A stretch of 64,000 bases of DNA from Acanthopleura granulata (Eukaryota; Mollusca; Polyplacophora; Chitonida; Chitonidae), in assembly GCA_016165875.1 (NCBI GenBank), contig JABBOT010000005.1, forward strand, positions 4,931,186 to 4,995,185. Reading direction: 5' to 3'. Positions 49,885 through 61,012 of the stretch are shown piece by piece; positions within the stretch are counted from its first letter, which is position 1; each line of letters opens with the position of its first letter. Position numbers and translations under genes: made by a program. The notes under the pieces were generated by a model. The model was not told where the DNA came from and did not search any database. It worked only from the letters and a program-made list of their open reading frames with translations.

Positions 49885-50140
49885 GGGGCCTCCGTGGCTC
49901 AGACGGTTAGCACGCTAACGCAGCCCAATGACCAAAGCCTCCCACCAATGCGGTAGCTGTGAGTTCAAGCCCAGTTCATGCTTTCCTCTCTGGCCGTATG
50001 TGGGAAGGTCTGCCCGCAACCTGCGGATGGTCGTGCTCTGCTCGGTTTCCTCCCACAATAATGCTCGCCTTCATCGTATAAGTGAAATATTCTTGAGTAC
50101 GACGTAAAACACCAATCAAAGAAATAAATAAATAAATAAA
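49885..50140 (+). mobile_element. tRNA-derived SINE, full length, with target-site duplication
   Basis: It starts at ggggcctccgtggctcagac, with an A-box TGGCTCAGACGG and B-box GTGAGTTCAAGCCC. The conserved centre (cctctctggccgtatgtggg, gcccgcaacctgcggatgg, gctcggtttcctccc), the end block (gtataagtgaaatattcttg, gacgtaaaacaccaatcaaa) and an (AAATA)n tail follow. tgaaagttta lies immediately upstream at 49873-49882 and again right after the tail at 50141-50150, a perfect 10-bp target duplication. This is the best-bounded SINE in the window and probably one of the younger ones. Confidence 0.96.
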
Positions 50141-50150
50141 TGAAAGTTTA

Positions 50151-50870
50151 GAAACCTTTTATCCTGCATTCCATCACATTTTGTTGTTTCTGATTTTTAA
50201 ACACATTCCACCTCGCCTACGGTCATTAGTTTTATGTTTGCGGGCTTCGAGATGCCTTTACTAAGTCTCAAAAGACTGCATCATTCCACCTGGCAAAGTG
50301 CGCATCTCGCACCTGGTTTACCACATTTACAATTCCTGTAAATACACAGGCAATGCATGTGTCAAACCGGAAGTATCAAACCGAAGATAACCTCAAGAAT
50401 CAAATGGATAGCAGAAAGGCCAGCGTGAAATCTGATCTGCATTTTGAAATCACTCACAATCTTGGATACTGAATGCCTTCTTAAAATAAAACATTTGCAA
50501 CACAAAACTAATGGGCTTATAATGACTGAGATACAAATGCATCAATTGGTCATTTTAACAAATGATGGGACAATGGCCAATGACTGACCCTTAACTGAAC
50601 CACTGTATATTACAGTATCAAAACCATGCAATCAAATAAACATCAGTCAGACCAGCTTTGATAAGGGTTAGCACAAGTGATATAATCCTACTGGCATACT
50701 GAAAAAGGATATGAATTTAGCTAAATTAATCGAAAAACAGAACATGTCAAAGAAAGACCAGATACCGTGAAACTGCAAAAACAATGCAATATTAGACCAT
50801 TTCAATGAAGATATCGCAGATATATATATGCACTGATAGCTTTATAAATTCGAAGTCACTTTCAAAGAAT
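50151..50870. other. Unique stretch downstream of the candidate minus-strand gene end
   Basis: No array or mobile element. The segment at about 50200-50390 is less AT-rich and complex. No exon is supported. Confidence 0.5.
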
Positions 50871-50876
50871 TTTATT
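50871..50876 (-). promoter_or_regulatory. Polyadenylation signal candidate (minus strand)
   Basis: tttatt on the plus strand reads AATAAA on the minus strand, about 155 bases after the candidate stop codon at 51031-51033. That is a normal distance for a short 3' UTR. Confidence 0.35.
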
Positions 50877-51030
50877 ACTATGGGTATTATTTTCTGGTCT
50901 TTTGCCACTGACAAAATGAGAAAACCATATACTAAAGATCAAAATATACACTTTAATTACAAAAGAGGATGATTTTCTCAGAATCAGACAGCACCATTAA
51001 ATATTTGCAAGTCATTTATGCATCCACATC

Positions 51031-51093
51031 CTACACTGTACGTGGATCAGAACTTCCTGGACGGGGCCTGACATCAAACACCTCCTCTTCAGG
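51031..51093 (-). CDS. Candidate terminal coding exon of a minus-strand gene, product unknown
   Basis: On the minus strand a plausible acceptor (attttgcacattttag) ends at 51094. It is followed in phase 0 by 20 codons and a TAG stop at 51031-51033. The predicted C-terminus begins PEEEVFDVRPR and ends SSDPRTV: charged, proline- and acid-rich, and unlike the Lys/Phe/Ile/Leu-rich junk frames around it. Base composition is locally higher in G+C. A minus-strand AATAAA lies 155 bases downstream at 50871. If real, this is the last exon of a gene whose body lies to the right (51.1 kb onward), and 51094 onward is its last intron. I found no convincing upstream exon and recognise no family. The exon is short enough that chance cannot be excluded. 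Confidence 0.35.
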   Translation of the reverse strand, partial: PEEEVFDVRPRPGSSDPRTV

Positions 51094-52221
51094 CTAAAAT
51101 GTGCAAAATAAGAACAATGGATATCAACAGAAGTCCAAAGTGGGATATGATATATCATTTCAGAGAGGCTGAAGATTCTATTTCTATTCTAAACACAACA
51201 AGGATTCAAGCCCGAATGGCTTATACCGCTAATTAAGCCTTTTGAACCATGATGTTTGTTCAGTTTTATGTGGACTGAATTAATCTACTCATGACCAGCA
51301 ATCATTCAAATTCAGTGCACTTTTCCCCTCGAACATGGAGAGGCTCTTTATTAAAGGCAATGCATTTATTGACCACAGTATCAGTGAATTATACAAGACT
51401 CATAACAAGCTCAGTATGTAGTTGCTGTCTTAGCTCTTTGTTGGGTTTTTGATTTGACTGTAATAAAAACCCAAGAATTGAAGTTAAATTCCAAAATTTG
51501 GGATCAAACAGTTTTATTGCAAGCATTTATAATGTGCTGCGATGATGATGGATTGGCTGGTAATAGAGATTGTGTAAGAAAGGATAGATGACATGAACTT
51601 TATGATTACACAACAGAGGCCAGTTAACTGTTACAAGCGTTGGTCATTAAATAAGACGTAAATAATACCTTCACGCCATTTGCATGAAATGGCATAATCA
51701 ATAGCCTTTATTACCATATAAGTGGAGCTATTTTCTTAATTTTTCCGACATAAAAAGAGAGTTATTGAGACTGACCATCAATTAGTGATGTCACATATTC
51801 CAGACTGTTCTTTCTGGTTTAGCCACAAACGAAAAGGATGAATTATTAATAGAACATTATAACTGGTTCAGCACATGGTAAAAGCTGCAAGTTGCTTTCT
51901 AGATGCACCTGATGAAAGGATAGGATAGACCTGAAGGTGTACGAGTAATGCTTACGACAAAATGGGACACAATTGCTGCTTGTTTGGATAGACAGGACAG
52001 TGTACAACTCGTCAAAAGGAGATCATCAAAGTTTTAATTAGGTTTCACTGTTGTTTGTTGTGATGCTGATGTATCCCAAGAACATTAATTACTCCATTAA
52101 ACAATGCTTAAAGTTAGGACAATAAGCTGGGCTAAGAAACCTTCAGGATTATACGCAACATGACATACATGTATTGTGTCGCACATATAATTATATAGAA
52201 TTTATATGCAATGGGGCACCA
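51094..52221. other. Unique stretch, possibly intron of the minus-strand candidate gene
   Basis: No repeat or mobile element recognised. A minus-strand frame of about 43 codons near 51900-52040 is consistent with chance. Confidence 0.5.
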
Positions 52222-52312
52222 GCGCATTTTCATCTAGCAACAGGTGTTTCTACGATGAATTCTGACGGCGCATTTTCATCTAGCAACAGGTGTTTCTACG
52301 ATGAATTCTGAC
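52222..52312. repeat. Exact 46-bp tandem duplication
   Basis: gcgcattttcatctagcaac starts at 52222 and 52268. The two copies are identical for 45 bases through gatgaattctgac. Perfect identity points to a recent event. Confidence 0.95.
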
Positions 52313-52439
52313 TTTTAGGTCATATACGTCTTTTGTTGTGCAAACATTCTGGGTAGAATGGTTTCATTTATTGTACATATTGTCTATTTATTGTGACATT
52401 GCACTGGTTCGGGCCAGTCACGATTGAATCCCTATTGTT

Positions 52440-54130
52440 ATCATTAGGATTATTATTAGGGGTCCATGCCGTCATGGCGGCACACCTATTGTTTTCATTC
52501 AGATTATTTGGTGTCCACGCAGGTTAACCTGCGGGTCACCTACTGTTCACATTCAGATTATTACTACATTTTACAAATTTTGTGAGCGAAAAAGAGCCAA
52601 AACAATCAGTCAGATTCGCTTGAAATTTTGAAGGCGTAATCTCGCAGTTGTAAACTGATGCATTTTTTTTTTCATTTTTTTCCAGGTCATTTAGTTCGGC
52701 AGCCATCTTGGATTTTGATCAAAACCCTTAAACATCTTCTTCTCAAGAACCAATGAACACACTATTTTGGAATTTGAAATAGTTGTAGAGTAATCCTAGT
52801 TAACATACTAGTTTGAGAAAATCACTAACTTCGCTTAAAAACTTTGGAAGCTCCCCACTGGTTGAAGTTACGACGATTACAAAGAATTTCTAATTTTGAC
52901 AATGTTTTGCTGCATTCTGGTGTAATCTGGGACACTGATTCAGAATCTGCATTCGTTTTTTGCCTATCTTCATAGCGTTTTGAGATGTGGTCAAAAAACA
53001 TTTTTAGTTACATAATTTCAATGGCCTTTAAATCGAAAACTATACTGTATTCCATTGTATATTTGTACTATATCAAACCCCAAAGCATGCACTTTTAGTT
53101 ACTTGCCAACAGATTTGAGCTACAATCAACAGATTTTTCGTTAAGCATGTTTAAATGACACTACCCTATTTTAGAAATAGAATTGTAAGCCTCTCTATTT
53201 AACATACAGTTTGGAGGTAATTTTAATAATATTTACACGGCATTATGAGCGAGCTACAAAGAAAACTGTCAGATCGACTGATCTGAAATTTAGCACAGAT
53301 AGTTTTGCAGATGTGAATCTATAGTGTGATATAATTCGCTTTCTTAAGTCATTTAGTTTTATGGCCATCTTGCATTTTAGGTAAAACCTTTAAACATATT
53401 TTCGTCAAGAACCAGACTGTTCTAAAATCTGATATGCATGTACACCATTCCTGGCTACATTTAGCCTAAGAAAGGCATTAAAATCCAATAAAAAGTTTGC
53501 CAGTTAGAGTGAGATGACATTATAAAAAGTTTTGATTTTTGATATAATCTTGATGTATTTTGGGCTGGTAATTCTGCTTATGTGTTTAAAAATATCTATG
53601 ACCTAAGTTGATAATGGAAAATGATATTAAGAAAGGACAACAAATAACGTGGACCCCTGCAAACATTGCTTGCAATTTTAATTATTATTTTTATTCTCAA
53701 TAAATTTGTCCCTTGTTTTAGAGAAAACGGCATGCTGCAATATTATGACATTTCAGGCCTGAAGTTTTTGCACATAAACTTTTGGAAACATTTGGAAATC
53801 ACCTGACTTGGCAGCCATATTGGATTTAGATGAAAATCTTTAAACATCTTTTTCTCCAGAACAGCTGATGTGATTGAGCTGAAATTTAAACTGCAGTTGC
53901 ACATGGCCAAGGTACATTCAGGGTGACAATGAGGAAATTCTGCGCTGAAAATTGTACAAGCTCGCTGTTGGGTGAAATGATCATGTGATGCAAGAACTTT
54001 TTTTTTAAATATTTTCTACACTGTTAAGAATATTACTGTCAGAAATTGTTTTATCTGATGCACTTTTGGACACTGATTTTAAATTTGCAACTTTTGGAAA
54101 ACCGCAAAAGACGTCATCAAAACCAGAAGT
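52440..54130. mobile_element. Unclassified internally repetitive element
   Basis: The left edge holds two and a half diverged units of about 55-60 bp (cctattgtt.tcatt.agatta, then gtccatgcc or gtccacgc). These include a perfect 16-base palindrome CGCAGGTTAACCTGCG at 52518-52533 and the near-palindrome gccgtcatggcgg. Inside, a block of the type gccatcttggattttgatc plus taaacatcttcttctcaaga recurs at about 52690, 53360 and 53812. At 53645-53690 gtggacccctgc followed by taattattattttt is roughly the inverse of the left-edge attattattaggggtccat. There is no long open frame. I read it as a non-autonomous repeat element of unknown class, perhaps two copies joined. Boundaries are approximate. Confidence 0.5.
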
Positions 54131-54376
54131 GGGTGCATGTCCATAATCAATGAAGCTGTTTTCACCATGTTCGCGCACCTTGTCCCTGAAACAAGCTCTG
54201 CTTTTTCATTTAAAACCATGTGCGCTACAACATTACACCATTCAGTCTACTGATGTCCAAACGGGCACAACTTCAAAACCATCCGTTTTCACTATAAATA
54301 CAGTACATCACCATGTTCCTAAACCAATGCATTTGTGTTAAAGTAACAATGTACAGCCGTCCGTAATCAAAATCTC

Positions 54377-54622
54377 TGGTGTTTTACGCCGTACTCAAGT
54401 ATATTTCACTTATACGGCAGCGGCCAGCAGTATGGTGGGAGGAAACCGGGCAGAGCCCAGGGGAAACCCATAACCATCCGCAGGTTGCTGGCAGACCTTC
54501 CCACGTATGGCCGGAGAGGAAGCCAGCATAAGCTGGTCTTGAATTCACAGCGACCGCATTGGTGGGAGGCTTCGGATCATTGTGCTGCGATAGCGCACTA
54601 ACCGACTGAGCCACGGAGGTCC
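54377..54622 (-). mobile_element. tRNA-derived SINE, near full length, tail missing
   Basis: Very well conserved from ggtgttttacgccgtactca to gactgagccacggaggtccc. Included are accgggcagagcccagggg, ccatccgcaggttgctggca and ccttcccacgtatggccgga. The A-box complement (ccgactgagcca) is close to consensus; the B-box complement is attcaca in place of actcaca. The AAATA tail is absent at the 3' end. An open frame of 90 codons at 54384-54656 lies within the SINE and is not a gene. Confidence 0.94.
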
Positions 54623-54885
54623 CCGGTGACCAAGTGAGTTCCACATCCATGGTCACACCGATACTTCAACGACACAATCATCCCTTATCGATCAGCTCAG
54701 TCATCATGAGTGACTAAGGAATGAAGCCAGTAACTCGGTGCAGATAATGTATTCCATCATTGTCTGTTGACTGAATTCACATTTTTAAAACTTAAAGTGT
54801 CTAAGTATATATTATTTTTCTCTTTGCATTATTTTTTTAAAAGTTCGTTGTTACACATTATACATGATTAAAGCTGGTGGTGTGG

Positions 54886-54955
54886 TCATGGAGACAGTAT
54901 TGTCATGGACAGCATTGTCATGGACGGTGCTGTCATGGACGTTGTTGTCATGGAG
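54886..54955. repeat. 15-bp tandem repeat, about 5 copies
   Basis: tcatggacagcattg-type units start near 54886, 54903, 54918, 54933 and 54948. The first spacing is 17, the rest 15. Confidence 0.85.
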
Positions 54956-54960
54956 CTTTA

Positions 54961-57370
54961 CAGTCATGCATAGTCATGTTGCTAAATCACCTGTGGTGCT
55001 CTGTCTGAACTAGGCTAAAGTTTGTTTGCATATAAAAATAAACTCTGAGTTTTGGTCCTACACAGTGGTTGATTTTTTTTTCTTTTTTGAATTGTCTGAT
55101 TTCTATGACAAACAGCATTTTATACATGACCATTTTTCAGATGAAAGTAATGAAACTCATTGAAAAAGCTTGCATATGTGAGCTTTAACAAAATGTCTTC
55201 AACTCATTTCATATTAAACTTTCCTATGAAGTAAGCACTTGTGTCAGAACTTCTATGTCTATTGCTACAGGTAATTACTGCAGTGCCATTATCAAGACTA
55301 TTTGTACACAAAGGTGTGTGAACAATATCAACAATATATGGCGAAAAATCAGAAAGGACAAAAAATAAAATAGTTTTGATGAGCACTTGCCCCCGATTTT
55401 TTATTGAAGACCAATCTGTTTTCTCAAGAGATAGTATGTTTACAAGGAAATGGAAGTATAAACGCAACCTTTATAATAAAGAAATAGGTCAACGAAAAGC
55501 GAGTAAGGTGCGTAAGTGGTACAAGAGATGAAGCGTTGGCACATTTACAAGCCTGTCAAAAAACATGACTTATAGGACCATTATCACCTCTAAAAAAAGC
55601 AACCAAGTTAACAGAAAAATGAGTCCATGTACCCACAGAGGAAAACAGCAGTGAGGCACATTCTCAAGTTGTTATTCCTCCTGCACGGCCTTGATATGGA
55701 ATTTTCACTTCCCAGATTGTCACATCTAGCTTCCTTTTTCTTCATGACAATGCCTTGCATTTGTGTGTATGTTTTTTATCCTTTGGTGAACACAACTACA
55801 CTTATGACCTTGCCAGACCTTGAATGTTAGCAGATTTACACCTGTCTTATGGCATTAATGAGGAGTAATTCTGCTTTGCACCAGATTACCCCTGTCATCT
55901 TCTGATAAAGAAGGCATGGCTCCACAATTCTGCTTGCACACCACACTACCTGGATTTGTAAACACATCTTTGCTAGCAAGAGCACACACATATAAACAGT
56001 TGGTTACTAATAGAAAGCCTGACACAATCAATTCCTGAATCGCTGATCAACAACAAGGAAAAAAATGCAAACAAAGGATGCTAAGTGATGTAGCAATAAT
56101 TCATCGGAAGGAAACAAAAAGATGACAAAGAAAAACACTCCTCTCCAAGCTTCACAGAACGAGGACAGAGACTCCATTGCGATTCCTATCTGTTCCTCGC
56201 CAAATCATTAAACTCTCTTTAGGCAGCGCGTAAGCTCTCCATCAGGCCTCCGAGGATTTTCTCTGACATTACCTCCCTGTGGGACACTCGTTTCACTTGA
56301 CGATAAAGGCTTACTTTGTGCGCACAATTCACAGCTTCTTATTTTCAGCCTTCCCCTCAACATGCTATCCTATGGTTTATTTTAATGGAAAAAAAGGTCT
56401 TAACTTCCAATGACCATAGAATATGATGGAATCATCCAGCCCATTGTTAAAACAAAAAAACTGAAAGAAAACTGTTACTGAATTCATCTTTGTCCAGACA
56501 CAATTGCATTGAACAGGGCACTCACAACTATCGAATCACCAAGAGAATCTTCAAGAGACAATAATGTCATGTACATCTTGTTGTAAGAATGGTCTATCTT
56601 TTCCCATGCTCCCCCAATGTTTTAATCATAATTTGAAATTAAATTAAATCAAATTTTTCACTGAATTTAGCCCTGAATTAGTTCAAAGCCACCAAACATA
56701 CACAAACTGCTATAATCAAAAGGGTAAAGCTGGATAAATTGCATTTAAATTAATCATTTAACATTCAAAATGATTTAAGAAATTGGGGACACATGTGACT
56801 GGAGAGCACTATACTGAACATGTTGCCCTTAGAATGTATGCTAGACACATAACCACTCTCCACTACCTGACTACTGCTCTCCAGCAGACAAAGATTCCTC
56901 AAAAAACTTACTATACAACTTTACAATGTATATGTAACTGATGCTGGAGGCCATATCGGCGGTTGGACAAGCATGAAAGAGAATATGTATTGTACACATT
57001 GGCTTTTGAAAAGATTTCACTCTCTTTACATCATTCAACTGAAGCTTAATTCCTCAAAACAAAGTAAAAGCGAATACTTAATAGTATCAAAATGATAAAG
57101 GTAATTACCAAACGCACTGGATGACATACATGCTCAAAAGACAACACAGGTAATTTATACCTGTAATTTAAATACCAACCTAAATATACAGTGGACATTG
57201 TTTGGCCAAACAACAAATTATACACACGCTTACATTTCAAATTAATAGGTCAAATTTATCTAGAGGTATACCACAAAAGAATACATGCATAAAAACTAAA
57301 CCCAAATAAATCTATTTAATAAATTTAGGGGTCATCCAGATTCACACTGCACAGAAGCAATTAATTAATA
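54961..57370. other. Unique stretch without a supported gene
   Basis: No repeat or mobile element recognised. The segment at about 56120-56345 is less AT-rich and complex and could be a conserved non-coding element. Its minus-strand frames are closed within about 30 codons, so a coding exon is not supported. Confidence 0.5.
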
Positions 57371-57414
57371 ATCAAGAATATTTCACTTAAAACGATGGTG
57401 GCCAGCATTATGGT
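57371..57414 (-). mobile_element. SINE, 3' part of a second split copy
   Basis: atcaagaatatttcacttaa and acgatggtggccagcattat match the family's end blocks in minus orientation. The match stops at ggt (57414) and the rest of the SINE reappears at about 57701. Confidence 0.8.
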
Positions 57415-57610
57415 AAATTGGGACTTGGTTCTCTTAAGACCTCCTCTGAAAAATTTATTTATAATTTTGGTGAGAAATCCACATACACCTACTCATCTTT
57501 CTGCCTATTAGAGCCAAGGTACATGTATAACAATAAATATTCAAATATACAAGAGAGACGCCAAAACCACATTCACACCTATCCATCTTTTTTCTTGTCT
57601 AAGTTGTGAG
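57414..57610 (+). repeat. Left arm of a 195-bp inverted repeat
   Basis: The arm runs from taaattgggacttgg to gtctaagttgtgag. Compared by eye with the reverse complement of 58911-59106 there are about 15 differences in about 195 bases, roughly 92% identity. Shared blocks include ccacatacacctactcatct and tctgcctattagagccaagg. Confidence 0.9.
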
Positions 57611-57700
57611 GGAAGTATTAAAGGTAACCGTTATTCTGGAATTGTCTTCAGTACTACAGTGATCATGCTACCTTGCTGAGATCTGACGTAAACAAATTGG
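57415..57700. mobile_element. Insert splitting a SINE; carries one arm of an inverted repeat
   Basis: About 280 bp of non-SINE DNA separates the two SINE parts. aaattgg occurs at its left edge (57415-57421) and right edge (57694-57700) and may be a 7-bp target duplication. The first about 195 bp are homologous in reverse to 58911-59106. No coding capacity. Element class unknown. Confidence 0.5.
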
Positions 57701-57866
57701 CCAGTGTAGAGCCCTGGGGAAACCCATAGACATCTGCAGGTTGCTGATCTTCCCACGTATAACCGGAGAAGCCAGCATGAGCTGTACTTGAACTCGCAGC
57801 AACTATATAGTTGAGAGGCTCCTGGGTCATTACGCAGCGCTAGAACGCTAACCGAGCCCCCCCCCC
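57701..57866 (-). mobile_element. SINE, 5' part of the second split copy
   Basis: agagccctggggaaaccca, catctgcaggttgctga, cttcccacgtataaccgg, cttgaactcgcagc and gctcctgggtcattacgcag match the family from centre to head in minus orientation. A C12 run follows at 57857-57868 in place of the final GGGGCC complement. Confidence 0.88.
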
Positions 57867-57868
57867 CC

Positions 57869-58910
57869 ACCACAAAACTAATGTGTTCAACCATAAAATT
57901 CTCTAACATACTCCAAAACTGTGCTATACAAGCTTAAGGTCAATCAACAGAAGCTCTCACATTAGCTGATTCCACAAATTCTAAAATCTCACTATGGCGA
58001 AAAGCAATTCTGATCTCATGTGAATAAAAATACTCCGAGCTTCTGGGGTAATTCCTCGGACAAGTATTTTGTATATAAACATCAGGTTTATTAACCAGTC
58101 ACAGTTTCGTGGTCCTGAATGCATGCTGCTATGGTCACCTCTGTCTCCAAGGTGACAATCTATGAGCTTAATTACACACTTGTATGTAATAAAGTCAAAG
58201 TTTTCGTCTTTCAAACCAATCGTGTTATTATACAAAGTATAAAATCCCACTAATGACTTTGAGTAAATAGATAATGGATGACAGCAAGCTCTTTGAGTAC
58301 AGTAACATGCTTTAAATTTTAATGGTGATGCTATTGCAACAACTGAAGCATTCGAGAAGATGATCTGGCACTGGGACTGTCATTTCAGAGGCCGCACAGT
58401 GGCAGGCCCGAAGGCAGACATTGAACATGCACACGTTGTGCGGGTCATTACTGATAGCCATGGTACTTTAACTAAACCATGCTATCCATCAGTCATTAGA
58501 TCAAAGTATATAACAGGGTAAAATATATACCTGTTTTCTACAACAAAGCAAATGGTAATTTTTCTCTAATCCTGGCCCTGGAGATGCTGGTTTAAACTCC
58601 AACAGGGAGGCAAGGTCAGCTTGACAAGGTCAGACATGATGCATTGGAGAAAGGTTTACACCTACACATAGAGTTGCTGACCCATTACACTGGGGAGCCC
58701 CATTCAGTTTGTAGTGCATTATTGCCCTTGCTGTGAAATCGTCTAAAATATATGACCTTGAATGGATGCAAAGACGTACAGAATGTGCACTCAGTATCAG
58801 TACATGTAGTCAGGCTTCTGGTCAACAAGAATTCCCTCTCCACTCCCCCCTCACACACAGGTCAAGAGGCAAACTGGTTCAAGAGACCTTCAAAGCACTA
58901 TAACGCAGCT
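57869..58910. other. Spacer between inverted-repeat arms
   Basis: Unique DNA. The segment at about 58330-58480 is less AT-rich and complex. No gene is supported. Confidence 0.5.
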
Positions 58911-59106
58911 CTCACAACTTAGACAAGGAAGAAGATGGATGGGTATGAATGTGGTTTTGGCGTCTTCCTTGCATATTTGATTATTTATTGTTATACATGC
59001 ACCTTGGCTCTAATAGGCAGAAAGATGAGTAGGTGTATGTGGATTTCTCATCAAAATTATAAATAAATTTTTTAAAAGAGATCTTAAAAGAACCAAGTCC
59101 CATTTA
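58911..59106 (-). repeat. Right arm of the 195-bp inverted repeat
   Basis: It runs on the plus strand from ctcacaacttagacaagg to aaccaagtcccattta and is the reverse complement, at about 92%, of 57414-57610. Unlike the left arm it is not next to a SINE, and its flanks do not match the left arm's flanks. Confidence 0.9.
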
Positions 59107-60481
59107 CAACTTTCATTGGCCATTATCACGAATATATATCAAAAGGGCATCAAAGTATGTTTGATTAACGCTATTAATAATGGTTCACTGAAAACCATTT
59201 CAGCATCAAAGCAAACTGAAATCTTTCCAAATCCTGCGACTCCAATCAACGGATGGAAATAACACAAAACTAGTCAGCTTGCTGGCCAAATCTTCACATC
59301 TGATGGCAGTGTACGTATTCGTGAGGAAGTGGTCCATGGCTTATCCACCCACCACATGCTGATCAACTTTGTACTAAGTGCCGGCAGTCATGGAGGTGGC
59401 CAGCTTGCCAGCCGACATTAATAATGGCTGTCACCAAAATCTTGACCCGAAATTAGTGTGGCTAATGGCAGTTATTTTCAAAACACCCCAGAAGAAGATG
59501 ACGGAAGTAAAATTCCGCCCCTCTTTGGTATGCTTCTGGGAATTCATCGAAGAATCACTCGTAACTTGCTGGCAATGTGAGGGCTGGTTACAGGGTGATG
59601 ATAACTAGCTGGTGTAGACTTGGGGTACAGCTCGTTATAGCAAAAGCTAGATCAATGATTGGACAGACTCATACTGCTGAACGTCCTGCATACAGCATAG
59701 TGCAGTGCACTCAGAGCTGCGCTCCATGACTTCTACTCGAAGCATAAGAAGACTTTTGTCCACACTCTTGATATTAGTAGTGTCGTGACCAACAACAAAA
59801 CACTGAATCTCAACCTAAATCGACTTCAGCCATACAAGAGGTAATCCACTGCAAAACTCACTTGTAATGAAACAAACCAGTCAAATATCTCCACATCAGC
59901 ACACTGATTTAATTGTCTTTCAGAAGATGGAATAATGTACCTCTATATAGCTGCCTCTTCTGTATTCTTGAGCAGAAGTTTCATGGAATTTTCCATCATC
60001 AAATCAACTATTGCTGTGTACATGTGCATGTAACCTACTATGCCCAACCAGCAACATGCAGATCAAATGGATCTTATGAATCTGTAACGAGCATTCAGGG
60101 CTTGTTTGAAATGTTCAAATCTGTCACCAGCCCAGTTCCATATGTATAGGTATGTTTGAATGTGTACATGTGCATGTACCCTGATTGCAAAATCTAAACA
60201 TTCAGCTGCTATATCTCAAAGTCATAAAATGACGTATAAAAATGAGGAACAGACACACTTATAGGCATCTTATCTTTTTAAAACTCCCTTGGTCATTCAA
60301 GTGCATTGATTCATGGTTCTGCTCTTGAATATTTAAGCATGAATCTAAAATACAACTTAACACTTTATTTTGTTCCCGCTTTAGCACCTCCTTATGACAT
60401 CACACCACTTGTAATCACCCATCAATCTTACTGGAATAATGTTATGTGAAACTTAATGTAAATTTATACATGTATATTATT
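59107..60481. other. Unique stretch without a supported gene
   Basis: The segment at about 59230-59660 is less AT-rich and free of repeats. It has a 76-codon plus frame without a recognisable domain. The rest is AT-rich. Confidence 0.5.
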
Positions 60482-60646
60482 TGTTTAATTGATTGGTGTT
60501 TTACGCTGTACTCAAGAACATTTCACTTATCAGATGGCGACCAACGTTATGGTGGGAGGAAACCGGGCAGAGCCCAGGGGAATCCCATGACCATTGGTAG
60601 GTTGCTGGCAGACCTTCCCACGTATCGCCAGAGGGGTTCAGCCAGC
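60482..60646 (-). mobile_element. SINE, 5'-truncated copy
   Basis: taattgattggtgttttacg, caagaacatttcacttatc, accgggcagagcccagggga, ccattggtaggttgctggca, ccttcccacgtatcgccaga and cagccagca match the family's 3' two thirds in minus orientation. The head is missing. Confidence 0.9.
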
Positions 60647-61012
60647 AGTATCCAAATACAAATACCATAACGATAGGTAATGCACTAAACACATGTACCC
60701 AGCATGATTACTAGTTAATGATCATGCAGAGAACAGGTCAGACAACCTTGAAACAACAAAAGTCATTGAAAGCCAATAAGGTTCTGCTATATGACTGTGC
60801 ACACGTGGTACATAAGGTTTAATAGAATCAATTGGCTGAAGAATTCCAGACATGTTTCATTTACAAGTATGTCATAAAATATAACAACGCATTCAAAGAA
60901 TCACACCAGCTCACCTCCGACAGCAGTCAACTAGACAATGCAATCAGAATAACGATAAAAGTTGTAAAGTGTTCTGGTGGTAAACACGTCATTGTGGGGA
61001 GATCGTGCACAA
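60647..61012. other. Unique spacer
   Basis: Nothing recognised. Confidence 0.5.

Noticed and set aside
51900..52040. 43-codon minus frame with a GTAAGC-like donor
   Set aside because: The frame runs straight through the donor and has no acceptor or motif.
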